A stretch of DNA of 64,000 nt from Galbibacter sp038433465 (GCF_038433465.1 NZ_JAESVF010000009.1:1-64000), one strand, 5' to 3'. Shown: positions 42,988 through 51,917, counted from the stretch's first letter. Numbers and translations are program-made. The notes: generated from the sequence alone by a model not told the origin.

Positions 42988-44364
42988 CTATCCTTTTGAG
43001 GCAATTAATTTTTTGGTCAGATAATTAAATCTAAAATACAAAAATATTGCTGCAATTGTGAGTCCCGAGAGTAAACCTATCCAAATTCCCATATTTCCTA
43101 GTGATGTTTTTAATCCTAAAAAATATGAAATAGGAAACCCAATAATCCAATAAGCAACAAAGGTAACTAACGTAGGTATTTTTACATCCTGAAGCCCTCT
43201 TAGCGCTCCTAAAAATGTAACCTGTAAACCGTCTGAAATTTGGAAAAAAGCAGCAATTAAAAGCAATTGCGAGGCTACCAAAATTACTTCGGAATTGTCT
43301 GCCAGATTAACTACATCGTTTTGATCGAGGTAAATTGTTGGCAACCAATGACGGAAAACAATAAAGAAAAGAGCAAAAAACACTTCAATAATAAAAGTTA
43401 ACACAAACACTGAAATAGCAATACGTCTGAGCTCTTTAAAGTTATTTAATCCCTTTTGATTTCCTACTCTTACCATCGCGGCAACACTCAATCCTACACC
43501 AACCATGTAAGTCATACTCGACAAATTAAGCGCTATTTGATTGGCCGCTTGTGGATTTGTTCCTAATACCCCACTTAACCAAACTGCTGATGTGAAAATT
43601 GCAACTTCAAAAAACATTTGTAAAGCTGAAGGAAGTCCGAGATTTACAATTTTTTGAATCATTTTCTTTTCGATAACACGCCATTTAAAATTGGTAACAT
43701 ACGCTTTGATTCGTGAGTTTTTCTTGAAGAGCACCCACAAGAAAACAACCATCATAAAACGAGAAACAAGTGTTCCTATCGCTGCTCCAATAATTCCGAG
43801 TTCTGGAAAACCAAATTTCCCGAAAATGAAAAGGTAATTCAGTAAAATATTTACAACATTGGCTACGATGGTAGCGTACATTGGATATTTTGTTTCTGAA
43901 AGTCCGTCGGAAAACTGTTTTAACGCTTGAAACATAATTAACGGGACTAGCGAAAATGCCACTAAATCTAAGTAAGGAAGTGCCAATTCAACTACTTCCC
44001 TAGGTTGATCCATAAGATACATAAGTGGTTTGGCAAAGAGTAAAATCACGAACAAAATAAGTCCGATAATGGTGCTTAAAAACAGTCCGTGTTTTAATGA
44101 CGATCTTCCGCTTTCGATATCTCCTGCTCCGTCGGCTTCTGCTACCAAAGGTGTAATTGCTGTAGAAAAACCAATTCCTAAAGACATAGCAATGAAAATA
44201 AAACTATTTCCTAATGAAACTGCAGCCAACTCAGCTGGTCCCAATTGTCCTACCATTACGTTGTCGGCAAAAGCTACAAAAGTATGCCCCAACATTCCTA
44301 AAATTACAGGGAATGAAAGCTTTAAATTATATGCAAACTCTTTTGTGTATTGTTCTAAAACCAT
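42988..44364 (-). CDS. MATE-family multidrug efflux transporter
   Basis: The protein has about twelve hydrophobic segments in two halves and starts with LKLSFPVILGMLGHTFVAFADNVMVGQLGPAELAAVSLGN, typical of NorM-type MATE exporters. The ATG at 44364 is chosen instead of one 21 bases further upstream because a TAnnTTTG box lies at 44383-44390, on top of the longer start. That gives 458 residues. Substrates are probably cationic drugs or toxic metabolites, coupled to sodium or protons. Confidence 0.92.
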   Translation of the reverse strand: MVLEQYTKEFAYNLKLSFPVILGMLGHTFVAFADNVMVGQLGPAELAAVSLGNSFIFIAMSLGIGFSTAITPLVAEADGAGDIESGRSSLKHGLFLSTIIGLILFVILLFAKPLMYLMDQPREVVELALPYLDLVAFSLVPLIMFQALKQFSDGLSETKYPMYATIVANVVNILLNYLFIFGKFGFPELGIIGAAIGTLVSRFMMVVFLWVLFKKNSRIKAYVTNFKWRVIEKKMIQKIVNLGLPSALQMFFEVAIFTSAVWLSGVLGTNPQAANQIALNLSSMTYMVGVGLSVAAMVRVGNQKGLNNFKELRRIAISVFVLTFIIEVFFALFFIVFRHWLPTIYLDQNDVVNLADNSEVILVASQLLLIAAFFQISDGLQVTFLGALRGLQDVKIPTLVTFVAYWIIGFPISYFLGLKTSLGNMGIWIGLLSGLTIAAIFLYFRFNYLTKKLIASKG

Positions 44365-44382
44365 GAAGTATTTTTGAGTTTG

Positions 44383-44390
44383 CAAAGATA
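44383..44390 (-). promoter_or_regulatory. TAnnTTTG minus-7 box for the MATE gene
   Basis: The minus strand reads TATCTTTG, 18 bases before the chosen ATG at 44364. It overlaps the alternative upstream ATG. Confidence 0.5.
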
Positions 44391-44462
44391 CATTTTAGGC
44401 TTTTGTTGACCTAATGCTTTAAAGTTTCATTTGCTTGAAACTTTTCAACAATTAAAGTAATT

Positions 44463-45236
44463 TTATAATTGTTTTGCTTCCTCCCAAAAAACGTCCATTT
44501 CGGCTAAGGTCATATCGCTTAACGATTTTCCTAATTCTTTAGCTTTTGATTCCAAATACTGAAAGCGCTTTATGAATTTTTTATTAGTACGTTCTAAGGC
44601 ATCCTCTGGATTGATTTTTAAAAATCGGGCATAATTAATCATGGAAAACATCACATCACCAAATTCGGCTTCCATTTTATCTTGATCATTATTTTCCACT
44701 TCTTCTTGCAACTCACCCAACTCTTCCTGAAGTTTTTCAAACACCTGCTTTGGTTCTTCCCAATCAAAACCTACACCTGCCACTTTATCTTGAATTCGAC
44801 TTGCTTTTACAAGCGCTGGCAAACTATTTGGAACTCCTTCTAAAACACTTTTTTTACCTTCTTTCAATTTAAGTTTTTCCCAATTCTGCTTTACTTGTTC
44901 TTCATCTTCAACTTTAACATCTCCGTAAATATGCGGATGACGATAAATCAACTTTTCGGAAATACCATTGGCAACATCGGCAATATCAAAATCGTTGGTT
45001 TCACTTCCAATTTTTGCATAAAAAACAATGTGGAGCAACAAATCTCCTAATTCCTTTTTTACTTCATCTAAATTATTATCCAAAATAGCATCGCCAAGCT
45101 CGTATGTTTCTTCGATTGTTAAATGTCGAAGCGATTGCAAAGTTTGCTTTTTATCCCACGGACATTGCGTGCGCAACTCATCCATAATGGTTAAAAGTCG
45201 ATCAAAGGCTTCCAATTGTTTTGCTCTGCTGTTCAT
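44463..45236 (-). CDS. mazG: Nucleoside triphosphate pyrophosphohydrolase MazG
   Basis: MazG hydrolyses NTPs to NMPs and pyrophosphate, removing abnormal nucleotides. The 257-residue protein has two MazG domains. The first has QCPWDKKQTLQSLRHLTIEETYEL and EVKKELGDLLLHIVFYA, and the second has ELQEEVENND and EAEFGDVMFSMINYAR. A link to ruvX, def and DUF5606 is common in relatives; here those lie about 3 kb upstream on the same strand. Confidence 0.94.
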   Translation of the reverse strand: MNSRAKQLEAFDRLLTIMDELRTQCPWDKKQTLQSLRHLTIEETYELGDAILDNNLDEVKKELGDLLLHIVFYAKIGSETNDFDIADVANGISEKLIYRHPHIYGDVKVEDEEQVKQNWEKLKLKEGKKSVLEGVPNSLPALVKASRIQDKVAGVGFDWEEPKQVFEKLQEELGELQEEVENNDQDKMEAEFGDVMFSMINYARFLKINPEDALERTNKKFIKRFQYLESKAKELGKSLSDMTLAEMDVFWEEAKQL

Positions 45237-45334
45237 GAAGTTATTTTTTATGAAGAAAGTAAATTAACCTCTTAACGATATAAATATCAAAATAAATGGA
45301 TTTCTACTTTCTGTATTTTAATTATTTAAAAATG

Positions 45335-45554
45335 TTTTCATTTTTGTCTTGACACAAAAACGAAACAAAAAAGTCAAGACGGATTTTAAAAGCATGAGAA
45401 AATCTACGGAAACAACCGCCACAGATAAAAAGAACTCGCTACGCTCAAACAGCTTTTTATCTATGAGCCCACACTGCTTCCTTGATTTTCAATACTTTTT
45501 AAATAGGTCGATTTCGCCTCATAATTCATCATTCTTACATCAAACTCACGCTAA
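45335..45554 (+). repeat. Dispersed repeat, copy B
   Basis: This copy is about 220 bases with both inverted repeats (GTCTTGAC with GTCAAGAC, AGATAAAAAG with CTTTTTATCT). It shares with copy C an extra 3' part that ends in CAAACTCACG followed by a TAA. It occupies the gap between the ATP-grasp gene and mazG, both on the minus strand. A spurious reading frame crosses it. Confidence 0.85.
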
Positions 45555-45580
45555 TTTCTTTTATCTTGAAACTACATTTA

Positions 45581-46618
45581 TTAGTCTGTAAAAGCTACTT
45601 TTTTATAGCTTTTGTATTGCAAATAACGCTTTTTTGCTTCAGAAAAAACAGGAAACTCCTCTCCTTTTTCTTTATTCTGTAATGCAATTTTGTAGGCGAC
45701 TTTCCAAAGAAACAACATTTCCCTCCAAGCATTTATCAATTTAAAATTTGGATCGTAAATATGTGTTGGTTCGGCGCCAACGCCGTTAACTTCTAAAATT
45801 TTAAAGTTTTTCTCTTGCTTTAAATCTTCGATAGATTTTGCTCGAATGTCAAACCTTCCGTAGTAAAAACCTTTCATCTGAAAATTTAAATTGTCAAATA
45901 CTTCTAAGAGTTGCGTATCGAACAAGTTATTTGCATTTATAAATTTAGTGCCTCGGTTATGGTTCCCTATTCGCTCCAAAACAACCTGTTTTCCATTTGG
46001 TACAATTTCTCCCCACTGCGATGCAAACTTTTCTTTTAACCTTTTAAACTGAAGTAAAGCTCTCGGTTTACTTTTTACCAACGCTTCAAAAGTTGATTTT
46101 CCATCTCCAGTAATACTTAAAAATTCTTTTAAAGTGATAGACGGAATATTTCCTTGTTTTTCATTTGGAAACCGATAATAAAAAACTCCTATTTCCACAG
46201 GAAAATCTATATACTCTTGAATGAGATAACTAGCTTTTTCAAAATCAATTTTTGAGAGCTCATCCTTACTTTTACATTGTTGAACCAACAGACCTCTATA
46301 GCCAACATTGGGTTTTACAATAATTGGAAATGCTATCGCATGTTTTCGCAACAAAGCTTCTACTTCTTGAATATTAATACCTTTTTCAGCAACAAAACCT
46401 TTTGGTTTGTATGGCTCTGGTACCAATTTTAAAGTGTTCTCCTTTCTGTCGCTTAAAATAAAACCTTCCTGAATTGCAGGGTTTACTTTTAAAAAGAAAA
46501 ACAGACTTTTGGCTTTCAATGCTAAATAAAAATGCTGAAAAAATACTGGCACATACAAAATCCACATGGGCCAATATTCCCACGCACTAAGTTTGATATA
46601 CCATTGTTTTAATTTCAT
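45581..46618 (-). CDS. ATP-grasp enzyme related to D-Ala-D-Ala ligases
   Basis: The 345-residue protein has ATP-grasp features: FPIIVKPNVGYRGLLV near 95-112, YLIQEYIDFPVEIGVFYYR, and the metal/ATP segment YYGRFDIRAKS with FKILEVNGVGAEPTHIYDP near 265-300. The substrates are unknown, and the N-terminus carries an aromatic-rich hydrophobic stretch. The start overlaps the DoxX-like gene by 4 bases (ATGA). It is the last gene of a four-gene operon. Confidence 0.82.
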   Translation of the reverse strand: MKLKQWYIKLSAWEYWPMWILYVPVFFQHFYLALKAKSLFFFLKVNPAIQEGFILSDRKENTLKLVPEPYKPKGFVAEKGINIQEVEALLRKHAIAFPIIVKPNVGYRGLLVQQCKSKDELSKIDFEKASYLIQEYIDFPVEIGVFYYRFPNEKQGNIPSITLKEFLSITGDGKSTFEALVKSKPRALLQFKRLKEKFASQWGEIVPNGKQVVLERIGNHNRGTKFINANNLFDTQLLEVFDNLNFQMKGFYYGRFDIRAKSIEDLKQEKNFKILEVNGVGAEPTHIYDPNFKLINAWREMLFLWKVAYKIALQNKEKGEEFPVFSEAKKRYLQYKSYKKVAFTD

Positions 46619-47004
46619 CGTTTGGAAAGAAAAGGAAGCTTTACATCTTTAACAATTAGCACCGTTATACAACAGATTAAAACAATACAAGCGAGTGCAA
46701 ATAATGTTCCGCCATCGTTATTGTAATTAATGCCGATTATCGTAATATGAGAAAAAATAGCTCCAATCATGAGTCCGATACCAATAAGCGCTCCAAAGTG
46801 AGAAGTTTTTCTAAAAATCAATAACAAACCTGTAACGAGTTCCACAATTCCTAAACCAATTCGCCCCACAGGTTCGGCACCGAGTTGTGTGAATAATTTA
46901 ATACTGTCGGGATGTGCAGAAAACTTAAAATACAAACTTTGCAAAAGTAAAATTGCAGCAACCAATGCCGCAACTCGCTCGATGTAATACTTTTTGTTTT
47001 TCAT
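46615..47004 (-). CDS. DoxX-like membrane protein
   Basis: The 129-residue protein has four hydrophobic segments and a DoxX-like pattern (LYFKFSAHPDSIKLFTQLGAEP, GRIGLGIVELVTGLLLI). No defined enzymatic role is known for these short members. It overlaps the ATP-grasp gene by 4 bases and follows the NRDE gene by 27 bases. Confidence 0.78.
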   Translation of the reverse strand: MKNKKYYIERVAALVAAILLLQSLYFKFSAHPDSIKLFTQLGAEPVGRIGLGIVELVTGLLLIFRKTSHFGALIGIGLMIGAIFSHITIIGINYNNDGGTLFALACIVLICCITVLIVKDVKLPFLSKR

Positions 47005-47031
47005 AATTGATATTGTTTGGCGGTTAGACTT

Positions 47032-47697
47032 CTATATAAATTCTTTCTGATGTATTTCCTTCGGAAAATATTGCAATGTTGCTAACGAATTTTCAACAAT
47101 AATTTGTGTTGTACTAACCGTTTGTACTTCTGGATGTTTTAACACAAATGAAGCTTCCTGATGAAGTTTTAAAATATCATTAGATTCTGTATTTCCTTCA
47201 GCTAAAAACTCCTGAAAAAACTCTTTTTTTGATTGCTGTATTTCTCGAGAATATAAAGTTGAAGACGACCATAACTGCGGGATACTTTTACTTAAAAACT
47301 GAAGATGCTTTTTTGTACCATCCCAAACTAAAACTTGTAAAAAATCGTCAATTAAAATAAGGGTGAACGGTTCGATATTTTCTAAATTTATTTCTTCTGA
47401 AAAAGTAGTAAAATCTGGATATTGAAAAGCTTCAAAAACAAAATGCCCTCTACTTTTTCTGTACGGCAAAATACGTGTATGTTTTTCGAATCCGCCATTT
47501 AGTATACAAGCTACTTTATTTTTTCCGTCAGTAGCAATCCAACTCCCGCCCTTTTCTTCGTCTATTGGCGCAATTAATTTTTTACCATTATTCAAATTTA
47601 CCGTTTGTGGAGGTAAGGTTTTTCGCTTCGGACTTTCATCTCGATTCGAGGTCAGATAAAACCCGTTTTCAGCAGGAATATAACTTACTGTGCACAT
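47032..47697 (-). CDS. NRDE/TANGO2-family protein
   Basis: The 221-residue protein starts MCTVSYIPAENGFYLTSNRDES, matching the N-terminal Cys and NRDE motif of the TANGO2 family. TANGO2 members are Ntn-hydrolase-like in fold; a role in heme handling or metabolism has been discussed for eukaryotes and is not settled in bacteria. It overlaps the upstream DinB gene by 13 bases. Confidence 0.85.
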   Translation of the reverse strand: MCTVSYIPAENGFYLTSNRDESPKRKTLPPQTVNLNNGKKLIAPIDEEKGGSWIATDGKNKVACILNGGFEKHTRILPYRKSRGHFVFEAFQYPDFTTFSEEINLENIEPFTLILIDDFLQVLVWDGTKKHLQFLSKSIPQLWSSSTLYSREIQQSKKEFFQEFLAEGNTESNDILKLHQEASFVLKHPEVQTVSTTQIIVENSLATLQYFPKEIHQKEFI

Positions 47698-48191
47698 ATA
47701 TTTTTTCTTATAGTTGATGATGCCACACCAATATTTTCATCAATTTCAACTTGACAATCTAAAGTTTTGAATCCGATTTTTATAATTGCCAAATGATGTA
47801 CTGTGTGTTCGATATTGTACATGAGTTCTCTATACAAATTAGTTGGAGTTTTAATTGGATTTTCGTTTTCGGTTAAAGCATACGAAGCTTCTAATTCCAA
47901 CGAAATATTTGCAGTGCATGACTCTAAAAATTGCTTAATTTCATGAATAAGCTGTAAACTAAAGTTGGGTTGTGTTTCTAATTCTAAAGAGCGTTTTCGC
48001 TTATCATAATTTACAATTCCTGTTTCTAAACCCGAAATTAAACATTGGTAAAACTCTAAAATATGGCGAACGTGCATCCCTATTGAAGAATTGTTGAGCA
48101 CCGAAAGTGGCATTGCATATTGCTTTGGCGTAAGAACGGTAATAATTGTCTGTAGTTGGTGTAAACAATTTGTGCTGGTTGGCTGAATCAT
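47685..48191 (-). CDS. DinB-like metal-binding four-helix protein
   Basis: The 168-residue protein has the DinB/YfiT pattern of histidines, HVRHILEF near residue 45 and NIEHTVHHLAII near 130, in a four-helix bundle. Family members bind divalent metals and some are thiol-dependent (bacillithiol) transferases, which would fit the YtxJ protein encoded elsewhere in this window, but the activity here is unproven. It is the first gene of the operon running to 45581. Confidence 0.82.
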   Translation of the reverse strand: MIQPTSTNCLHQLQTIITVLTPKQYAMPLSVLNNSSIGMHVRHILEFYQCLISGLETGIVNYDKRKRSLELETQPNFSLQLIHEIKQFLESCTANISLELEASYALTENENPIKTPTNLYRELMYNIEHTVHHLAIIKIGFKTLDCQVEIDENIGVASSTIRKNICAQ

Positions 48192-48305
48192 ATTGTAAAT
48201 TTCATCAAATAAGTAGCTTTTTATTTTTATTCCTTACAACGTATGGTTAATTAGGTCAGTATTCAATAAAAAATCAAACTCACATTACTGAGTAAATTTA
48301 CTAAA

Positions 48306-48340
48306 AAAAGGAAGCCTGCTAGATGAGCAGGCTTCCTTTT
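48306..48340 (-). terminator. Terminator of the DUF5606 transcript
   Basis: AAAAGGAAGCCTGCT at 48306-48320 pairs perfectly with AGCAGGCTTCCTTTT at 48326-48340 around AGATG, with T-runs in both directions. Confidence 0.92.
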
Positions 48341-48364
48341 TATGAACATCTTATAAAAGATGTA

Positions 48365-48808
48365 TTATTTTGCTTCTTCTTCCGAAGTAACTTCTTCGTT
48401 TGTAGCTTCCGTTTCTGGTGCATCAAAATCGGTAATTTCTTTATCAACTAATAAATTATACCACTGAATTACTTTTTTAATATCGCTTGGATAAACTTTG
48501 TCTTCGTCATAATCTGGAAGTACTTCAAAAAAGTATTCCTCTAATTTTATTTTAGATTCTTTATGACTAATACTTGTTTTTGCTCCGCTTTCTTTCTCTT
48601 TAATTTTATTAAAAACTTCTCTTAACGGAACTTCTTCTGTAAGTGTGTAAATTGCTATTTCAGATAATAAGCTTACATTATTTCTCAATCCTACACTTAT
48701 TTTTTTCCCATCCAATAATGATTCAGCAACAAAACCACTTCTAGTTTGTGCTTTTAACTCATAAAGTCCAGGTTTCCCTGAAATGGCTAATATTTTATCT
48801 AAGCCCAT
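48365..48808 (-). CDS. DUF5606 protein
   Basis: The 147-residue protein begins with the DUF5606 signature MGLDKILAISGKPGLYELKAQTR and continues with GKKISVGLRNNVSLLSEIAIYT. It ends in a glutamate-rich tail. It is a Bacteroidota-specific family of unknown function, usually found next to def. It lies 57 bases downstream of def and is closed by a strong terminator. Confidence 0.92.
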   Translation of the reverse strand: MGLDKILAISGKPGLYELKAQTRSGFVAESLLDGKKISVGLRNNVSLLSEIAIYTLTEEVPLREVFNKIKEKESGAKTSISHKESKIKLEEYFFEVLPDYDEDKVYPSDIKKVIQWYNLLVDKEITDFDAPETEATNEEVTSEEEAK

Positions 48809-48865
48809 AAATTCTATTTTTTTGAGATCGCAAATATCTATGCTTTGTTTATACTTTCAAAACGT

Positions 48866-49456
48866 TTAACGTGCTTTTTTAGCATCTGGAAAACGCATTT
48901 TATAATCTATTCTGATTTTTCCTTTTGAAATGTTGGAAAGCTTTCCTTTTAATAATCGTTTTTTAAGTGAAGAAAGTTTGTCGGTAAAAAGAACTCCTTC
49001 AATATGGTCGTATTCATGCTGAATAACACGTGCGGCTAACCCATCGAATTCTTCAACGTATTTATTAAAATCGGCGTCGAAATATTCAATTTTAATTTTC
49101 TCTTTTCTGCTAACATCTTCACGGATATCTGGAATACTTAAACAACCTTCGTTAAAAGCCCACTCCTCACCTGTTTCTTCAAGTATTTTTGGATTGACAA
49201 ATACCTTTTTCAACCCAGTTAAAACGTCTTTCTCTTCTTGCGAAAGCTCGTCGTCATCGGCAAAAGCAGTGGCATCTATCACAAAAAGTCGAATAGGTAA
49301 ACCTATTTGTGGTGCAGCCAATCCAACACCATAAGCGTTGTACATGGTTTCAAACATATTCTCAATAAGTTCGTCTAATTTTGGATACTCTTGAGGGATA
49401 TCTTTGGCAACTTTTCTTAAAACAGGATCACCATATGCTACTATTGGTAATATCAT
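48866..49456 (-). CDS. def: Peptide deformylase
   Basis: Def removes the formyl group from nascent protein N-termini. The three motifs are intact: GVGLAAPQIG, EGCLSIPDIRE and HEYDHIEGVLF, the last holding the two metal histidines. The start is placed at 49456 (MILPIVAYGDPVLRK), giving 196 residues. A longer frame from 49534 would add 26 hydrophobic residues not found in the family, and a TAnnTTTG box at 49480-49487 lies inside that extension. Confidence 0.95.
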   Translation of the reverse strand: MILPIVAYGDPVLRKVAKDIPQEYPKLDELIENMFETMYNAYGVGLAAPQIGLPIRLFVIDATAFADDDELSQEEKDVLTGLKKVFVNPKILEETGEEWAFNEGCLSIPDIREDVSRKEKIKIEYFDADFNKYVEEFDGLAARVIQHEYDHIEGVLFTDKLSSLKKRLLKGKLSNISKGKIRIDYKMRFPDAKKAR

Positions 49457-49479
49457 AACAATTATTAAAATTAAGGTTG

Positions 49480-49487
49480 CAAAAATA
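49480..49487 (-). promoter_or_regulatory. TAnnTTTG minus-7 box for def
   Basis: The minus strand reads TATTTTTG, 23 bases before the chosen ATG at 49456. It supports the short start of def. Confidence 0.5.
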
Positions 49488-49559
49488 CAAAGTAATTCTA
49501 ATAATGCTATGCAAAGATGTAAAAGATGCTTCAATTAATTTTAAATTGAAGCATCTGTA

Positions 49560-49988
49560 TTATTTTACAATAACTTTTTTGGTAGCTTTAAAATTTAAAG
49601 AAGATACATTAAGCATGTAAATCCCTGGTCCAAACTCGGCTATGCTAAATGAAATTGATTTTTTTTCGGTTTCTAGTAACTTTACTACATTACCTGTAAT
49701 ATCGTAAAAAACCAATCGTTTTTTCTCATCGCCATCCATAGTGATATTTAACATATCTTTTCTATAAATAGGATTTGGATAAACTTTAATGGAGTCTTCT
49801 TGTGTAGAAAATTCTGGATATAAATCCAACACATCATTCAACGACCAAGTGGTTAACGTTGAATGATGGAATGAGGTCATGGACAATGATTTGGTGTGGG
49901 GCACATTCATTGTAGTTTTGCTTCCAAACATTGGAAAAGCAAATTGTAAGCATAAACATAAAAGTAGGGTAATTCTCATTTCATTCAC
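49560..49988 (-). CDS. Minimal type IX secretion substrate (T9SS type A sorting domain)
   Basis: The 142-residue protein has a signal peptide (hydrophobic stretch at about 6-20), a serine/threonine/histidine-rich linker (about 22-62), and a C-terminal T9SS type A sorting domain at about 67-142: VYPNPI, LVFYDITGNVV, GPGIYMLNV and a final KKVIVK. There is almost no cargo between signal and sorting domain. It sits between ruvX and def, which are normally close together. The start could also be Met4. Confidence 0.85.
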   Translation of the reverse strand: MNEMRITLLLCLCLQFAFPMFGSKTTMNVPHTKSLSMTSFHHSTLTTWSLNDVLDLYPEFSTQEDSIKVYPNPIYRKDMLNITMDGDEKKRLVFYDITGNVVKLLETEKKSISFSIAEFGPGIYMLNVSSLNFKATKKVIVK

Positions 49989-50124
49989 AATATTTTTAAG
50001 TATTCATTCGTGGCACTATTACCACATAATAAACTAATTATCAGCACAAAATTACAAAAAAATATAAATGAGATTAAGATTTTAAGTTGTAAAAAGAACT
50101 TTTTTTCAACAAAAACATTAACAA

Positions 50125-50535
50125 TTACTTATTATACAAGTATGATTGTAAAATAACTGTTGCGCTTACTTCATCAAGCAACGCTTTGTTACGGCGTTGT
50201 TTTTTCTTTACGCCACTATCAATCATACTTTGAAAAGCAATTTTTGAAGTAAAACGTTCGTCAATTCTTTCAATAGTAATCTCTGGAAGTTCAGCTTTAA
50301 TTTTATCAATATAAGTAAGAATAACAGTTTCTACATCAGAAAACTCGTTGTTTAAACGCTTTGGCTGTCCCACAACAATTAAATCTACATTTTCTTCTGA
50401 AGTATACTTTTTTAAAAAAGATAAAAGTTCAGGTGTCGCCACAGTTGTCAAACCAGAAGCTATCATCTGTAACTCATCTGTAACTGCTATTCCTGTTCTT
50501 TTCTCTCCAAAATCTATTGCTAAAATTCTTCCCAT
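50125..50535 (-). CDS. ruvX: Holliday junction resolvase-like protein RuvX
   Basis: The YqgF/RuvX protein of 136 residues has the RNase H-like motifs ILAIDFGEKRTGIAVTD at 4-20, VVGQPKRLNN near 58, IERIDERFTS and a final acidic region LDEVSATVILQSYL. It is implicated in 16S rRNA 5' end maturation and possibly Holliday-junction processing. A minus-7 box lies at 50551-50558. It is followed on the same strand by the T9SS gene, def and DUF5606. Confidence 0.94.
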   Translation of the reverse strand: MGRILAIDFGEKRTGIAVTDELQMIASGLTTVATPELLSFLKKYTSEENVDLIVVGQPKRLNNEFSDVETVILTYIDKIKAELPEITIERIDERFTSKIAFQSMIDSGVKKKQRRNKALLDEVSATVILQSYLYNK

Positions 50536-50550
50536 TTGTTAGTATTTATA

Positions 50551-50558
50551 CAAATTTA
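50551..50558 (-). promoter_or_regulatory. TAnnTTTG minus-7 box for ruvX
   Basis: The minus strand reads TAAATTTG, 15 bases upstream of the ruvX ATG. Confidence 0.5.
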
Positions 50559-50726
50559 CGCATTAAATGAAACTTAAAACATTCCGAAGTATTTATCGAT
50601 ATATTTTAAAATTTCAATATAATTTTCTCAAGCCAAGCTTATGGTGGCTATCTAAAACAACCTCAGTTCGATATAAATATCAATTTAGAGGAATTGTAAT
50701 TGTCTTTTTTCCAATTATTTAACATT

Positions 50727-50944
50727 GTTTTCATTTTTGTCTTGACACAAAAACGAAACAAAAAGGTCAAGACAAATTCAAAAAGCATAAGAAAATCTAC
50801 GGAACCATCCGCCACAGATAAAAAAACTCGCTACGCTCAAACAGCTTTTTATCTATTAGCCCACGCTGCTTCCTTGATTTTCAAAACTTTTTAAATAGGT
50901 CCATTTTATTGAATGTTTATAATTCTTATGTCAAACTCACGATA
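50727..50944 (+). repeat. Dispersed repeat, copy C
   Basis: This copy is about 218 bases and is closest to copy B, including the 3' part ending in CAAACTCACG and a TAA. GTCTTGAC and GTCAAGAC and the AGATAAAAA/CTTTTTATCT arms are present, the second with a small deletion next to the arm. It lies in the 540-base gap between ruvX and dapD. The rest of that gap holds no gene. Confidence 0.85.
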
Positions 50945-51048
50945 AAACATGTTTTTATTCTGAAAAAAATCACATCAGTTTTATTTTAAACAAAATGTTA
51001 TAAAATGTTATAGTTATAAAATTTTAAGGCAAATAAAAAGATGCGTTT

Positions 51049-51056
51049 TATATTTG
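51049..51056 (+). promoter_or_regulatory. TAnnTTTG minus-7 box for dapD
   Basis: TATATTTG matches the consensus, 19 bases before the dapD ATG at 51076. Confidence 0.5.
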
Positions 51057-51075
51057 TAACAAAAATACACATTAA

Positions 51076-51891
51076 ATGAACGAGATCCGTACAATTATCG
51101 AAAATGCCTGGGAAAACAGGAAATTGTTAAAAGAGGAAAACACTATAAAAACCATTAGAGAAGTTATTGCTTTATTAGATGAAGGAAAACTTCGCGTTGC
51201 AGAACCAACTGCCGATGGTTGGCAAGTAAACGAATGGGTGAAAAAAGCAGTAGTATTGTATTTCCCTATTCAGAAAATGGAAACTATTGAAGCTGGTCCG
51301 TTAGAATTTCATGATAAAATTCCTTTAAAAAGAAATTATGCCGAAAAAGGTATTCGTGTAGTCCCACATGCTGTTGCTAGACACGGAGCTTATATCTCAG
51401 CAGGAACTATTTTAATGCCTAGTTACGTTAATATCGGAGCTTATGTAGACGAAGGAACTATGGTAGATACATGGGCAACTGTAGGAAGTTGTGCGCAAAT
51501 TGGTAAAAACGTTCACTTAAGTGGTGGTGTTGGAATTGGTGGTGTTTTAGAGCCATTACAAGCCGCTCCAGTTATTATCGAAGATAATGCGTTTATTGGT
51601 TCGCGTTGTATTGTTGTTGAAGGTGTTCGTGTAGAAAAAGAAGCCGTTCTTGGTGCCAATGTGGTATTAACTGCTTCGACCAAAATTATTGATGTTACTG
51701 GAGATGAACCTATAGAAATGAAAGGATATGTTCCTGCGCGTTCTGTAGTAATTCCAGGAAGTTACACCAAAAATTTTGCTGCTGGTCAATACAATGTTCC
51801 TTGTGCATTAATCATCGGGAAACGTAAAGAAAGTACCAACAAAAAGACTTCGCTTAATGATGCGTTACGCGAGTACGACGTTGCTGTATAA
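51076..51891 (+). CDS. dapD: Tetrahydrodipicolinate N-succinyltransferase
   Basis: DapD transfers succinyl from succinyl-CoA to tetrahydrodipicolinate in the succinylase route to lysine and meso-diaminopimelate. The 271-residue length is normal. A helical N-terminal domain is followed by left-handed beta-helix hexapeptide repeats (from about 100 to 220, including NIGAYVDEGTMVDTWATVGS and GVGIGGVLEPLQ). A terminator hairpin follows at 51918-51951. Confidence 0.96.
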   Translation: MNEIRTIIENAWENRKLLKEENTIKTIREVIALLDEGKLRVAEPTADGWQVNEWVKKAVVLYFPIQKMETIEAGPLEFHDKIPLKRNYAEKGIRVVPHAVARHGAYISAGTILMPSYVNIGAYVDEGTMVDTWATVGSCAQIGKNVHLSGGVGIGGVLEPLQAAPVIIEDNAFIGSRCIVVEGVRVEKEAVLGANVVLTASTKIIDVTGDEPIEMKGYVPARSVVIPGSYTKNFAAGQYNVPCALIIGKRKESTNKKTSLNDALREYDVAV

Positions 51892-51917
51892 GTATTGCTG
51901 AAAAGTATAAATGATAC

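Noticed and set aside
45349..45591. An open frame of about 80 codons crossing repeat copy B, with a similar one at 50700-50894 across copy C
   Set aside because: The frames arise from the repeat itself, begin at unrelated points, and carry basic low-complexity sequence with no start context; they are better explained as part of the repeat.
49457..49534. 26-residue hydrophobic extension of peptide deformylase
   Set aside because: Family members start at the MILPIVAYGDPVLRK position and a TAnnTTTG box lies inside the extension.
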